A stretch of DNA of 38,606 nucleotides. Origin: Planococcus sp. APC 4015. GTDB taxonomy: Bacteria > Actinomycetota > Actinomycetes > Actinomycetales > Microbacteriaceae. The translations under genes and the position numbers were made by a program. The notes beneath the pieces are model-generated. The model ran no database searches. It worked only from the letters and a program-made list of their open reading frames with translations, and was not told the DNA's origin. Below are positions 26,080 to 36,440 of the stretch, piece after piece; the stretch's first letter is position 1; each line of letters opens with the position of its first letter. The stretch is from assembly GCA_030407505.1 (NCBI GenBank), contig JASDDH010000031.1:1-38606 (forward strand). Direction: 5' to 3'.

Positions 26080-27615
26080 CTACTTGACCAGCGGGAAGAG
26101 GATCGTCTCGCGGATGCCGAGGCCGGTGATGGCCATCAGCAGCCGGTCGATCCCCATGCCCATGCCGCCGGTGGGCGGCATCCCGTGCTCGAGTGCCCGC
26201 AGGAACTCCTCGTCGATGCGCATGGCCTCGACGTCTCCGCGCGCCGCGAGCTGGGCCTGCTCGACGAAGCGCTCGCGCTGGATCACCGGGTCGACGAGCT
26301 CGGAATAGCCGGTTGCGAGCTCGAAGCCCCGCACGTACAGGTCCCACTTCTCGACGACGCCGGAGATCGAACGGTGCTCGCGTACGAGCGGGCTCGTGTC
26401 GACCGGAAAATCCATCACGAACGTCGGCCGGGTGAGGCCGGGCTTGACGAAGTGCTCCCACAGTTCTTCGACGAGCTTTCCGTGCGTCGCATGGGGCGGC
26501 ACATCGACGCCCGCGTCGGCGGCGAAGGCGAGCAGGTCGTCGAGACCCGTCTCGGGGGTGACCTGGCGACCGGATGCCTCACTCAGCGACCCGTACATCG
26601 ACAGGCGGTCCCACTGGCCGCCGAGGTCGTACTCGGTTCCGTCGGCCCACGTCACCGTGGTCGAGCCGGCGACGGCGATCGCCGCGTTCTGGATCAGCTC
26701 CTGGGTCAGGTCGGCGATGCCGTTGTAGTCGGAGTACGCCTCGTAGGCCTCGAGCATCGCGAACTCGGGGCTGTGGGTCGAGTCCGCGCCCTCGTTGCGG
26801 AAGTTGCGGTTGATCTCGAACACCCGATCGATGCCGCCGACGACGGCGCGCTTGAGGAACAGCTCGGGCGCGATGCGCAGGTAGAGATCGGTGTCGAAGG
26901 CGTTCGAGTTGGTGATGAAGGGTCGGGCCGAGGCGCCGCCGTGCTGCGTCTGCAGCATGGGCGTCTCGACCTCGATGAAGTCGCGGCCGGTGAAGGTCGA
27001 CCGAAGACTCGCGTTCACCTTCGCGCGGGCGATGACGGTGTCGCGCGCCTGGTCTCGGACGATGAGGTCGAGGAAGCGGCTGCGCACCCGGCTCTCCTCG
27101 CCGAGCTCGGAGTACATGTTCGGCAGCGGCAGGATCGCCTTCGCGGCGATCGTCCACTCCGACACCATGATCGACAGCTCGCCGCGGCGGCTCGAGATCA
27201 CCTCGCCCGAGACGAAGACGTGGTCGCCGAGATCGACGAGCTCCTTCCAGCCCTGCAGCGCGTCGTCGCCGACGACGGCGAGCGAGACCATGGCCTGGAT
27301 GCGGCTGCCGTCGCCCGACTGCAGCGTCGCGAAGCAGAGCTTGCCGGTGTTGCGACTGAAGACGACACGTCCGGCCACCCCCGCCGTGACGCCGGTCTCG
27401 GCACCCGCCTCCAGCTCGCCGAAGCGCGAGCGGAGCCCGGGGATCGTGTCGGTCACGGGCACGGCGACCGGGTACGCGCCGCCGGCGGCATCCGTCCGCT
27501 CGGCGATCAGCCTCTCGCGCTTGGCCAGGCGCACGGCCTTCTGCTCGAATACTTCGGCAAGCTCAGCCGCGGGATCCGACGGGTCGGCCTCGGGGGACAC
27601 GGGGGTGTCGGTCAT
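26080..27615 (-). CDS. lysS: Lysyl-tRNA synthetase, class II
   Basis: A 511-residue aminoacyl-tRNA synthetase that charges tRNA-Lys. An N-terminal OB-fold anticodon-binding domain (about 60-165, with SGEVISSRRGELSI) is followed by the class II catalytic core: motif 2 FRNEG at 272-276 with THSPEF, and motif 3 GMGMGIDRL near 484-492. The ATG has GAGGAG nine bases upstream, and a TAGACT box lies at 27649-27644. In many actinobacteria panC and panD sit directly upstream and lsr2 directly downstream of lysS; neither is found here. Confidence 0.97.
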   Translation of the reverse strand: MTDTPVSPEADPSDPAAELAEVFEQKAVRLAKRERLIAERTDAAGGAYPVAVPVTDTIPGLRSRFGELEAGAETGVTAGVAGRVVFSRNTGKLCFATLQSGDGSRIQAMVSLAVVGDDALQGWKELVDLGDHVFVSGEVISSRRGELSIMVSEWTIAAKAILPLPNMYSELGEESRVRSRFLDLIVRDQARDTVIARAKVNASLRSTFTGRDFIEVETPMLQTQHGGASARPFITNSNAFDTDLYLRIAPELFLKRAVVGGIDRVFEINRNFRNEGADSTHSPEFAMLEAYEAYSDYNGIADLTQELIQNAAIAVAGSTTVTWADGTEYDLGGQWDRLSMYGSLSEASGRQVTPETGLDDLLAFAADAGVDVPPHATHGKLVEELWEHFVKPGLTRPTFVMDFPVDTSPLVREHRSISGVVEKWDLYVRGFELATGYSELVDPVIQRERFVEQAQLAARGDVEAMRIDEEFLRALEHGMPPTGGMGMGIDRLLMAITGLGIRETILFPLVK

Positions 27616-27643
27616 GGAAGTGCTCCTCGCAAAGTCGCCGCCA

Positions 27644-27649
27644 AGTCTA
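27644..27649 (-). promoter_or_regulatory. Possible -10 box of lysS
   Basis: TAGACT on the minus strand, giving a leader of about 20-25 bases with GAGGAG before the ATG at 27615. No clear -35 hexamer. Confidence 0.4.
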
Positions 27650-27681
27650 TCGGCGCACCGGTGAGCGACGATGGGGGCCGA

Positions 27682-28395
27682 TCAGTCCTCGAGCAGGTCT
27701 TCGGGGACGATCTCGACCCGCGTGCCCGCGTCGGCGAGCGCATCGTCGATCGTCGAGTGCACGAGCGCCGAGAGGTACGAGCCGGGGTTGTCGACGCCGA
27801 TGCCCGACAGCAGCGTCGTGGCCTGACGCACGATCGAGCCCGAGAACGTCGTCGCCGTCGCGATGGCCTCGGCGTAGGCCGGCCGGTCGGCTTCGGCGAC
27901 GACGATCGGCTCGCACCCGAGCTCGACGGCGAGCGCCTGGGCGATCGGCAGCACGGGCGCGGGGGCGGTGACGGCCGCGAATCCGCCGGCGAGGCGGCGC
28001 AGGTCGATCGAGGTGCCGGTGAAGGCGATCGCGGGGTGCACCGCGAGGGGGATCGCGCCGCGCGCGACGGCGGGGGCGAGCACACCGGTGCCCTCGGCAG
28101 GGTCAGTGTGCAGCACGAGCTGCCCCGGCTGCCAGGCTCCGACATCGGCGAGGCCTGCGACGACTCCGGCCAGCTGGTCGTGCGGCACCGCGATCACGAC
28201 GAGCTCGCTGCGCCGGACGACCTCGAGCGGATCCAGCAGCGGGATCCCGGGCAGCATGCCCGCGATGCGGTCGTCGTCCGAACTGGCCGTAACGCCCACG
28301 ATCGCGTGACCCGCGCCGGCGAGCGCGAGCGCGAGCACCGGGCCGACGCGCCCCGCGCCGATGACGCCGACGCCGAGGCGGCCGTCCTTGTTCAT
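27682..28395 (-). CDS. DUF2520 Rossmann-fold oxidoreductase-like protein
   Basis: A 237-residue protein. The N-terminal Rossmann domain shows LGVGVIGAGRVG (residues 7-18). The DUF2520 C-terminal domain follows, with LAVHPAIAFTGT near 118-129 and NPGSYLSALVHSTI. Family members usually lie beside panC in actinobacteria and resemble ketopantoate/pyrroline-5-carboxylate reductases, but no reaction is established that I know. The ATG overlaps the stop codon of the upstream PH-domain gene by four bases. It is the last gene of the run starting at folE. panC is not present next to it. Confidence 0.85.
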   Translation of the reverse strand: MNKDGRLGVGVIGAGRVGPVLALALAGAGHAIVGVTASSDDDRIAGMLPGIPLLDPLEVVRRSELVVIAVPHDQLAGVVAGLADVGAWQPGQLVLHTDPAEGTGVLAPAVARGAIPLAVHPAIAFTGTSIDLRRLAGGFAAVTAPAPVLPIAQALAVELGCEPIVVAEADRPAYAEAIATATTFSGSIVRQATTLLSGIGVDNPGSYLSALVHSTIDDALADAGTRVEIVPEDLLED

Positions 28396-30176
28396 CGCCG
28401 GTCCTCGACCGCGCCGGTCTCGGCCGAAGCCGCGTCCGCCGGGCCGGTCTCGGCCGGAGCGGACTGCACGGGCGCCGCTTCCACCGAGTCCGGCGGGATC
28501 GCGGCGTGCTCCACCGGGTCGGCATCTGCCTGCGCAGCCGTCAGGGCATCGCCATCGCCCTCATCGCCCGCCCAGCGGTGGCTGCGGTCCGATGCCGTTG
28601 CGGTCGTCACGCCGGCCTCGATCGCCTCGAAGACGGCGAGCGCGGCATCCCGATCGGCGATGCCGAGGCTGCCCGAGACAGAACCCGCGATCGTGTGCGG
28701 CTGGATGCCGGCGACGCCCAGACGCCGATCGAGCGGGCCCTGCGAGATCTCGACGCTCTGCAGGCGGGCGAGCGGGAAGATGCCGAGCTTGCGCCAGATC
28801 GCCCCACGTCGCACGAAGAGCGCGTCGGGCGTGAGGTCGAAGCCGTTGCGCCGCCATGACAACGGCCTCAGCAGCCGCGCTCGACGAGGGGTGTTCGTGT
28901 ACGGGTCTCCGCCTGTCGGACCGAGCACGCCGTGCTCGAAGACGAGGGGCCACTGACCATCGGGCATGTCGGGCAGCAGCAGCCTCAGCACGCGCTCGAC
29001 GTCGTCTCGCGTGCCCACCGGCAGAACCGTCGAGAACTGGTCGGCGCTCGCGTCGGCCATGCTGCGGCCCGAGAGCCGGTTGACGGTGACCGTCCACCAG
29101 CCGAAGCCGCGCCACAGGATGGACTGCGAGATCTGCACGGCGTGGATGCGCCCCGGCGGAAGGATCTCGGTGATCGTCGTGAACAGGCCGAAGGTGATGC
29201 GCACACCGCTGGGCGTCGGTGCGATCGAATACCGCAGCGATCGAGTGATGCCCCGCACCCAGTACGCGCCGAAGCCGAGCACCGCGGGGATCATGCCGAA
29301 GAGGATCCACGGGGTTCCGAGGATCGAGCCGATGATGATCACGGTGATCGCGACGAGCAGGCCGATGGTCGCGCCGCTCAGCAGGTGCGATCCGATCAGG
29401 CGGCCCACCGGGATGTGGACGACCGACTCGGGCTCGCCCACCGGCTCCTCCGCGCCCTCGATGATGCCGGTGAGCCCCTGGCCCACGACCGAGGCGGCCG
29501 CCGACATCCGGGATCCCGACGGCGTTCCTGCCGCAGCGCGCGCCTCGCCGAGTCGGGCACCCGATGCGAGGCGCAGGATGTCGGCGCGCACCTCTTCGGC
29601 GCTCGTTGTCGAGAGGTACTCGAGCTTGACGTTCGAGTCCAGGCCCGCCCCGACGACCTCGAGCTTCGCGAGACCCACGAGTCGCGCGATCATCGGCCGC
29701 GTGAGGTTGACCCCCTGCACGCGATCCAGCGGCGCGCGCCGGTGCGTGCGGAACAGCACCCCGCTTCGCACCTCGACGTCGTCGCCCGTGATGCGGAAGG
29801 TGTGGAATCGCCACGACACGAAGAAGAGGGCGACGAGCAGCACCACCACACCGAGCACCACGGCGAGTGCGATGAGGATCAGGTTGTTGGCGAGCACCCA
29901 CTCGACGGGGTCCTCGGAGTACCCGTTGTAGGTGCGCATCGCGGGGAAGAACATCTCGATGAGGCGATCGCGGAAGTTCGCGATCACGATGCCCGCCACC
30001 ACGACCAGCGTCAGCCCGCCCCGCAGCAGGGGCGTGAGCGGATGCATGCGATGCCATTCGCCGTCGCTGAGCGGCGACCGCACGAGCGCGGTCGCCGGGG
30101 CGGATGCCGCGCCCGCGGCATCCGGAATCGAGGCGTCCACCGCCCGTTCGGGCGGCACGGCGGGGGTGCCGGTCAC
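28392..30176 (-). CDS. Large bacterial-PH (DUF304/bPH_2) membrane protein, YdbT-like
   Basis: A 594-residue membrane protein. Paired transmembrane segments lie at about 52-72, 95-125 and 275-320. The intervening cytoplasmic parts are bPH_2 domains: FHTFRITGDDVEVRSGVLFRT at about 133 onward, YSIAPTPSGVRITFGLFTT at about 335 onward, and FDLTPDALFVRRGAIW at about 445 onward. This three-domain architecture matches Bacillus YdbT. A low-complexity Ala/Glu/Pro tail of about 50 residues (from near 540) is encoded by imperfect DNA repeats. The GTG start overlaps the stop codon of the preceding PH gene (GTGA). The two proteins probably work together at the membrane; the function is unknown. Confidence 0.88.
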   Translation of the reverse strand: MTGTPAVPPERAVDASIPDAAGAASAPATALVRSPLSDGEWHRMHPLTPLLRGGLTLVVVAGIVIANFRDRLIEMFFPAMRTYNGYSEDPVEWVLANNLILIALAVVLGVVVLLVALFFVSWRFHTFRITGDDVEVRSGVLFRTHRRAPLDRVQGVNLTRPMIARLVGLAKLEVVGAGLDSNVKLEYLSTTSAEEVRADILRLASGARLGEARAAAGTPSGSRMSAAASVVGQGLTGIIEGAEEPVGEPESVVHIPVGRLIGSHLLSGATIGLLVAITVIIIGSILGTPWILFGMIPAVLGFGAYWVRGITRSLRYSIAPTPSGVRITFGLFTTITEILPPGRIHAVQISQSILWRGFGWWTVTVNRLSGRSMADASADQFSTVLPVGTRDDVERVLRLLLPDMPDGQWPLVFEHGVLGPTGGDPYTNTPRRARLLRPLSWRRNGFDLTPDALFVRRGAIWRKLGIFPLARLQSVEISQGPLDRRLGVAGIQPHTIAGSVSGSLGIADRDAALAVFEAIEAGVTTATASDRSHRWAGDEGDGDALTAAQADADPVEHAAIPPDSVEAAPVQSAPAETGPADAASAETGAVEDRR

Positions 30177-30958
30177 AGGCCGGTCCGGCGGGTCTCAGCG
30201 ACGTCGATGAGGGTGTCGCGCAGCTTCTCGGCGGCGTCCTGCGTGAGTCCGGGGATCGTCACTCCCGTCGCGGCCGCGGCGGTGACGAGCTTGAGCTGGG
30301 CGATCCCGAACCCGCGGTCCAGAGGGCCGTGGGTGATGTCGACGAGCTGCATGCGCCCGTACGGCACGGCCACCACGCGCTGCCACAGGATGCCGCGGCG
30401 GAAGACGAGGTCGTCGCGTCGCAGCTGGTACCCGTACGAACGCGCCTGCCGGGGCGTGATCGCGATCGTCCACACGAGCAGCACCGTGATGATGCCGCCC
30501 GGGATCCACGCCCACGTCTGCCCGAAGGCGAGCGTCAGCACCAGCATCGCGGCGACGACCATCGCGAGCAGGATGCCGCTCGAGATCAACTGCACCCACA
30601 CGTATTGGCGTGCCAGCTGGTGCCACGTTCCGTCGCCCAGCGGAAGCCGCGCGCCCCCGCGGGGCTCGCGGATGCGGTCGAACGTGCGGGCGTCGAGCAC
30701 CGGGTCGGGCCCCGCGGCGGGCGTCGAGCCTTCGGCCGCGCGCCGTTCGGCGCGGGTCATCGGAGCGGTCTGATCCACCGGGGTGGTCCCGTCCACCGAC
30801 GTCTCGTCCGCCGGCGCGGTCTCGCCCGCCGACGTCGTCTCGCCCGCCGGCGCGGTCTCGTCCACGAGGGCGCTCTCTCCCGCCGGGGCGGCGCCCGCGC
30901 CCTCGTCAGTGATGATGGGGCTCGGGTTCGGGGTCGCCTGATCCGGGCTGTTCGTCAT
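30173..30958 (-). CDS. Short bacterial-PH membrane protein, YdbS-like, with repeat-encoded N-terminus
   Basis: A 261-residue protein. The first 65 residues are acidic and low in complexity (repeats of the type GETAPA/DETSVD) and are encoded by a 15-18-bp minisatellite. Two transmembrane segments (about 117-137 and 141-160) are followed by a bPH_2 domain, with YGYQLRRDDLVFRRGILW and RMQLVDITHGPLDRGFGI, like YdbS. ATG 30958 has GGAAGG six bases upstream and lies 53 bases inside the end of the DUF3180 gene in another frame. Its stop codon is coupled to the larger PH protein. Confidence 0.85.
   Translation of the reverse strand: MTNSPDQATPNPSPIITDEGAGAAPAGESALVDETAPAGETTSAGETAPADETSVDGTTPVDQTAPMTRAERRAAEGSTPAAGPDPVLDARTFDRIREPRGGARLPLGDGTWHQLARQYVWVQLISSGILLAMVVAAMLVLTLAFGQTWAWIPGGIITVLLVWTIAITPRQARSYGYQLRRDDLVFRRGILWQRVVAVPYGRMQLVDITHGPLDRGFGIAQLKLVTAAAATGVTIPGLTQDAAEKLRDTLIDVAETRRTGL
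30759..30863 (-). repeat. Six-unit minisatellite inside the YdbS-like gene
   Basis: Five units of 18 bp and one of 15 bp lie head to tail: 30759-30776, 30777-30794, 30795-30809 (short), 30810-30827, 30828-30845 and 30846-30863. The best-conserved unit is GCCGGCGCGGTCTCGYCC on the plus strand. All lengths are multiples of three, so unit gain or loss keeps the frame. They encode the acidic N-terminal repeat. Confidence 0.7.
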
Positions 30959-31397
30959 CGTCGTCCTTCCGGATGGTGCACAGGTACTCGGCCACGAGAC
31001 CGCCCGCAATGAGCAGCACTCCGCAGACGACCGTCGCGACGACGGTTCCCAACGAGCCTACCGAGGGCGTCACCGGGCGGGTGAGGAGGAAGAGCGCGAG
31101 ACCCCCGGCGAACCCCGCGAGCGCTGCTCCCACGATGCTCGACGCCTTGGCGAGCATCGCCACGCGCAGGGCTTGGAAGGGATTGACCGGGGCGGTCGCC
31201 CGGCTGCGGGTGGCGCGGCGCACGGGTATCGCCAGCGCCACGACGAGCATCGCGAGCAGCACGAGCAGGATCGGCAGGCTCACCGCGGGGGTGAATGTCG
31301 AGCGTCCCGAGCTCGTGAGCAGCTGATCGAGCACGAATCCGATCGCCAGGCCGATGACGGCCGCGCCGATCAGGATGCCGGGACCGGTGCGTCTCAC
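30906..31397 (-). CDS. DUF3180 membrane protein
   Basis: A 163-residue protein with four transmembrane segments (about 5-25, 38-58, 85-108 and 117-138), typical of DUF3180, which follows folK in many actinobacteria (the Rv3605c position). It ends in an acidic, His-rich tail (DDDDEQPGSGDPEPEPHHH), part of which overlaps the start of the YdbS-like gene in another frame. The GTG start overlaps the folK stop codon (GTGA), so translation is coupled. The function is unknown. Confidence 0.85.
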   Translation of the reverse strand: MRRTGPGILIGAAVIGLAIGFVLDQLLTSSGRSTFTPAVSLPILLVLLAMLVVALAIPVRRATRSRATAPVNPFQALRVAMLAKASSIVGAALAGFAGGLALFLLTRPVTPSVGSLGTVVATVVCGVLLIAGGLVAEYLCTIRKDDDDEQPGSGDPEPEPHHH

Positions 31398-31930
31398 CGG
31401 TTCTCCCGCAGGCGGGCGAGCAGCGCGTCGACGCGCCCCTGGCCGGGCAGCACCGCGTCGGCGTCGACTGTGAGCCACGGTTCGAGCACGAACTCGCGCT
31501 CGGCGGCGCGCGGGTGCGGCAGCGTGAGCTCGGAATCGTCGCTCTCGACGTCGCCGTAGGCGATGAGGTCGAGGTCGAGGGTGCGGTCACCCCAGCGTTC
31601 GCGTCGGTCGCGGCCGTGCTGATTCTCGATCGCCTGCAGGTAGGTCAGCAGCACCGACGGGGCCAGACGGGTCGAGACCACGGCGACCGAGTTGAGGTAC
31701 GTCGGTGCATCGGCATCCGGACCGTCGGGCTTCAGCGCGACCGATTCGACCGGACCCGACACGCGCACGTCGACGACGAGCGGCAGCCGCGCGATCGCCT
31801 CGACGGCTGCTTGGAGGGTCGAGCCGCGGTTGCCGAGGTTGGCGCCGAGCGCGATGACGGCCTCGACGGGGGGCACGGCGGGCGCAGCCGGCAGCGGCGC
31901 ATCGACGCCCTGGGCCAGACGACGACTCAC
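31394..31930 (-). CDS. folK: 2-amino-4-hydroxy-6-hydroxymethyldihydropteridine pyrophosphokinase
   Basis: A 178-residue HPPK that transfers pyrophosphate from ATP to hydroxymethyldihydropterin in folate synthesis. VIALGANLGNR near residues 25-35, RERWGDRTLDLDLIAYGD near 112-130 and LPHPRAAEREFVLEP are the family signatures. The N-terminal 20 residues (SRRLAQGVDAPLPAAPAVPP) are an unconserved extension. The GTG start overlaps the folB stop codon (GTGA). Confidence 0.96.
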   Translation of the reverse strand: MSRRLAQGVDAPLPAAPAVPPVEAVIALGANLGNRGSTLQAAVEAIARLPLVVDVRVSGPVESVALKPDGPDADAPTYLNSVAVVSTRLAPSVLLTYLQAIENQHGRDRRERWGDRTLDLDLIAYGDVESDDSELTLPHPRAAEREFVLEPWLTVDADAVLPGQGRVDALLARLRENR

Positions 31931-32295
31931 GCCGCACGCTCCCGGGAGCGGCGGATCGTGACGGTGACGTCGGTGAACGGCACGGGGATCGGTGCGTCGG
32001 GCTTGTGCACCGTCACGACGACCTCCTGCACCAGGTCGTAGGTGAGCAGGTCGTCGGCGATGCGCGATGCGAGAGCCTCGATCAGCTTCACCGGATCGCC
32101 CGAGACGATCGCGGCGATGCGCTCGGCGGCGTCGCCGTAGTGCACGGTGTCGACGACGTCGTCGGTCTCGCCGGCCCGGGCCGTGTCGACGAGCAGCGTG
32201 ACATCGACCGTGAAGTACTGCCCGTTCTCCCGTTCCTCGGCGTGCACGCCGTGCCTCCCGAACGCACGGATGCCGGTGATCGTTATCTGGTCCAT
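31927..32295 (-). CDS. folB: Dihydroneopterin aldolase
   Basis: A 122-residue enzyme of the DHNA fold that cleaves 7,8-dihydroneopterin to hydroxymethyldihydropterin and glycolaldehyde. GIRAFGRHGVHAEER with the conserved Glu, VHYGDAAERI and the Lys in VTVHKPDAPIP are the conserved active-site parts. The ATG lies 13 bases inside the end of folP, so translation is coupled. Confidence 0.95.
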   Translation of the reverse strand: MDQITITGIRAFGRHGVHAEERENGQYFTVDVTLLVDTARAGETDDVVDTVHYGDAAERIAAIVSGDPVKLIEALASRIADDLLTYDLVQEVVVTVHKPDAPIPVPFTDVTVTIRRSRERAA

Positions 32296-33092
32296 CGGGT
32301 GTTCCCTCTCCACTGCGTCGCGATCCGCAGGGCGTCGCGCGTCGCGGCCACGTCGTGGACCCGCACCGCCCATGCGCCGGCCTGCGCCGCGAGCACGCTC
32401 GTGACGGCGGTCGCGAGGTCGCGCCGCTCCTGTGACACGTCGTCGCCCAGCGCCTCAGCGAGGAACCGCTTGCGACTCGTGCCGACGACGACGGGCCTGC
32501 CCATGCCCGCGATGCGCTCGAGCCCGCGCAGCACCGCCCAGTTCTGCTCGCCCTTCTTGCCGAAGCCGATCCCCGGATCGACTCTGACGCGGGCGGGCGG
32601 GATGCCGGCGGCCGCTGCGGCGGCGACGCGCTGACCGAGCTCGGCGAGCACCTCGACGACGACGTCGTCGTAGCGCGCGCCCGCATACATGTCTTCGGAG
32701 TGCCCGCGCCAATGACCGAGCACGATGTCGGCGTCGGTCTCGGCGACCGCGGCGAGCATCTCAGGGTCGGCGAGCCCCCCCGACACGTCGTTCACCACGC
32801 GGGCACCCGCCTCGACGGCGGCCCGCGCGGTGGATGCGTTCATCGTGTCGACGCTGACGACGGCTCCGGATGCCGCGAGCGCCGCGATCACGGGAAGCAC
32901 CCGTTCCTGTTCGACGGCGGGCTCGACCCGCTCCGCACCCGGCCGGGTCGACTCGCCGCCGACGTCGAGCAGATCGGCGCCCTGCGCGCGCAGGAGCAGA
33001 CCGTGGGCGACGGCGGCATCCGTCGCGAGAAAACGGCCGCCGTCGCTGAACGAATCGGGGGTGACGTTGACGATCCCCATGACCAGTGTCAT
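32283..33092 (-). CDS. folP: Dihydropteroate synthase
   Basis: A 269-residue TIM-barrel enzyme that condenses hydroxymethyldihydropterin pyrophosphate with p-aminobenzoate; it is the sulfonamide target. GIVNVTPDSFSDGG at 6-19 and DLLDVGGESTRPGA near 43-56 are the two pterin-binding signatures. DTMNAS, NDVSGG, GIGFGKKGEQN and GTSRKRF complete the active site. ATG 33092 overlaps the folE stop codon (ATGA). Confidence 0.97.
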   Translation of the reverse strand: MTLVMGIVNVTPDSFSDGGRFLATDAAVAHGLLLRAQGADLLDVGGESTRPGAERVEPAVEQERVLPVIAALAASGAVVSVDTMNASTARAAVEAGARVVNDVSGGLADPEMLAAVAETDADIVLGHWRGHSEDMYAGARYDDVVVEVLAELGQRVAAAAAAGIPPARVRVDPGIGFGKKGEQNWAVLRGLERIAGMGRPVVVGTSRKRFLAEALGDDVSQERRDLATAVTSVLAAQAGAWAVRVHDVAATRDALRIATQWRGNTRWTR

Positions 33093-33697
33093 GCGCCGTC
33101 GGCCCCGAGGGCTCTCGGCGAACCGAGCAGCATCATGAGCTCGGCACGAGCGGCGGGCTCGGCGAACTCGCCGCGGGCGGCGATCGTCACCGTCGACGAG
33201 TCCGACTGCTGCGAGCCGCGCATCGTGACGCACTCGTGCGTCGCGTCTAGCACCACCAGCACTCCGCGTGTGTCCAGCGAAGAGGCGAGCGTGTCGGCGA
33301 TCTGCTCGCCGAGGCGCTCCTGCACCTGCGGGCGCGACGCGAGCACGTCCACGACCTTGGGCAGCGCGCCGAGCCCGACGACCTGCTCGCCCGGCAGATA
33401 CGCGATGTGCGCGTGCCCCCGGAACGGCAGCAGGTGGTGCTCGCAGATCGACCGGAACCGGATGCCGCGCAGCATCACCGCTCCGGACGGGAGCGTCTCG
33501 GGGGCCGGTCCACGCGAAACGCTGATCGTATGGGCGAGCGGGGACGCGGCATCCTGCCCCACGCCCGAGAAGAACTCGGCGTAGGCGTCGGCGACTCGGC
33601 CGGGCGTCAGCCGAAGGCCCGGACGATCGGGATCCTCCCCGATCGCGTCGAGAAGTTCGCGGACGAGCGCCGCGACGCGCTCACGATCGACGGCCAC
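33089..33697 (-). CDS. folE: GTP cyclohydrolase I
   Basis: A 202-residue enzyme that converts GTP to dihydroneopterin triphosphate, the first step of folate synthesis. Zinc ligands Cys85, His88 (SICEHHLLPF) and Cys156 (THECVTMRG) are present, as is RPQVQERLGEQIAD. The usual GLSKLAR motif reads GLGALPK here and the C-terminal part diverges moderately from standard FolE. The GTG start is six bases after a TAGGCT box, so it is probably leaderless. It begins ten bases after ftsH and leads the overlapping folE-folP-folB-folK-DUF3180-PH-PH-DUF2520 run. Confidence 0.95.
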   Translation of the reverse strand: MAVDRERVAALVRELLDAIGEDPDRPGLRLTPGRVADAYAEFFSGVGQDAASPLAHTISVSRGPAPETLPSGAVMLRGIRFRSICEHHLLPFRGHAHIAYLPGEQVVGLGALPKVVDVLASRPQVQERLGEQIADTLASSLDTRGVLVVLDATHECVTMRGSQQSDSSTVTIAARGEFAEPAARAELMMLLGSPRALGADGA

Positions 33698-33706
33698 GCA
33701 GCGAGC

Positions 33707-35713
<2,007 letters not shown>

Positions 35714-35790
35714 GGTGTCGGCGAGAGCCGGTCCCTTTCGTCGAGCGAACCGCGGCGAATGGACCTGAGACCCCTCGCGACAGTGGATTC

Positions 35791-35796
35791 AGGGTA
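35791..35796 (-). promoter_or_regulatory. Possible -10 box of ftsH
   Basis: TACCCT on the minus strand, giving a leader of about 70 bases before the ATG at 35713. No convincing -35 hexamer. Confidence 0.35.
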
Positions 35797-35856
35797 TCGC
35801 GGGCTCCCTATGGCGAGACTGTGCATTCGCCGACGGCGTACAAGGCACGTACCCGG

Positions 35857-35879
35857 GCCCTGAGCTCGTCGAAGGGTCA
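35857..35879 (-). repeat. Interspersed repeat, copy 4 (after the hpt stop codon)
   Basis: On the minus strand the hpt stop TGA is followed at once by CCCTTCGACGAGCTCAGGGC, the same arrangement as at the hydrolase stop codon at 10362. Confidence 0.7.
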
Positions 35880-36428
35880 GCTGTAGACGTGCGGGGCGAG
35901 GATCGCCACGTCGCGCAGATTGCGGTACTGCTCGGCGTAGTCCAGGCCGTAGCCCACGACGAACTCGTTCGGGATGTCGAACCCGATGTACTTGCAGTCC
36001 ACGACGACCTTCGCGGCATCCGGTTTGCGGAGGAGTGCGAAGACCTCGATCGACGCGGCACCGCGCGAGGCGAAGTTCTCGAGCAGCCAGCTGAGCGTGA
36101 GGCCCGAGTCGATGATGTCCTCGACGATCAGCACGTGCTTGTCGTGGAGGTCGGTGTCGAGGTCTTTGCGGATCTGCACGACGCCGCTCGACTTCGTGCC
36201 GGCGCCGTACGACGACACAGCCATCCAGTCCATCGGCGCGCTCACGGGCAGGGCTCGCGCGAAGTCGGCCATCACCATGACCGCGCCCTTCAGCACGCCG
36301 ACGAGCAGCAGATCCTTGCCCTCGTAGTCCGAGGCGACCTGGGCGGCGATCTCGGCCAGCTTGGCGGTGATCTCCTCCTCGGTGATGAGGATCCGGCTCA
36401 GTTCGCTTTCGATCTCCGCGGCGCGCAT
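35877..36428 (-). CDS. hpt: Hypoxanthine phosphoribosyltransferase
   Basis: A 183-residue purine-salvage enzyme that makes IMP or GMP from hypoxanthine or guanine and PRPP. The PRPP-binding motif VLIVEDIIDSGLT lies at 99-111, the flexible loop SSYGAGTKSSG at 72-82, and the C-terminal IPNEFVVGYGLDYAEQYRNL is a hallmark of the family. It sits between tilS and ftsH, the order conserved in most Gram-positive bacteria. ATG 36428 is six bases after a TAGGCT box that begins with the tilS stop codon. Confidence 0.96.
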   Translation of the reverse strand: MRAAEIESELSRILITEEEITAKLAEIAAQVASDYEGKDLLLVGVLKGAVMVMADFARALPVSAPMDWMAVSSYGAGTKSSGVVQIRKDLDTDLHDKHVLIVEDIIDSGLTLSWLLENFASRGAASIEVFALLRKPDAAKVVVDCKYIGFDIPNEFVVGYGLDYAEQYRNLRDVAILAPHVYS

Positions 36429-36434
36429 GTTCCG

Positions 36435-36440
36435 AGCCTA
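36435..36440 (-). promoter_or_regulatory. Leaderless promoter -10 box of hpt, overlapping the tilS stop codon
   Basis: TAGGCT on the minus strand, six bases before ATG 36428. Its first three bases (36440-36438) are the TAG stop codon of tilS. Confidence 0.6.

Noticed and set aside
26071..28956. Long open frame opposite lysS and DUF2520 (over 900 codons)
   Set aside because: Antisense shadow of well-recognised genes, low-complexity, no start signal.
30159..30176. Frameshift splitting one large PH-domain protein into two genes
   Set aside because: The GTGA overlap and the two distinct domain architectures match the known YdbS/YdbT gene pair, so two genes are expected.
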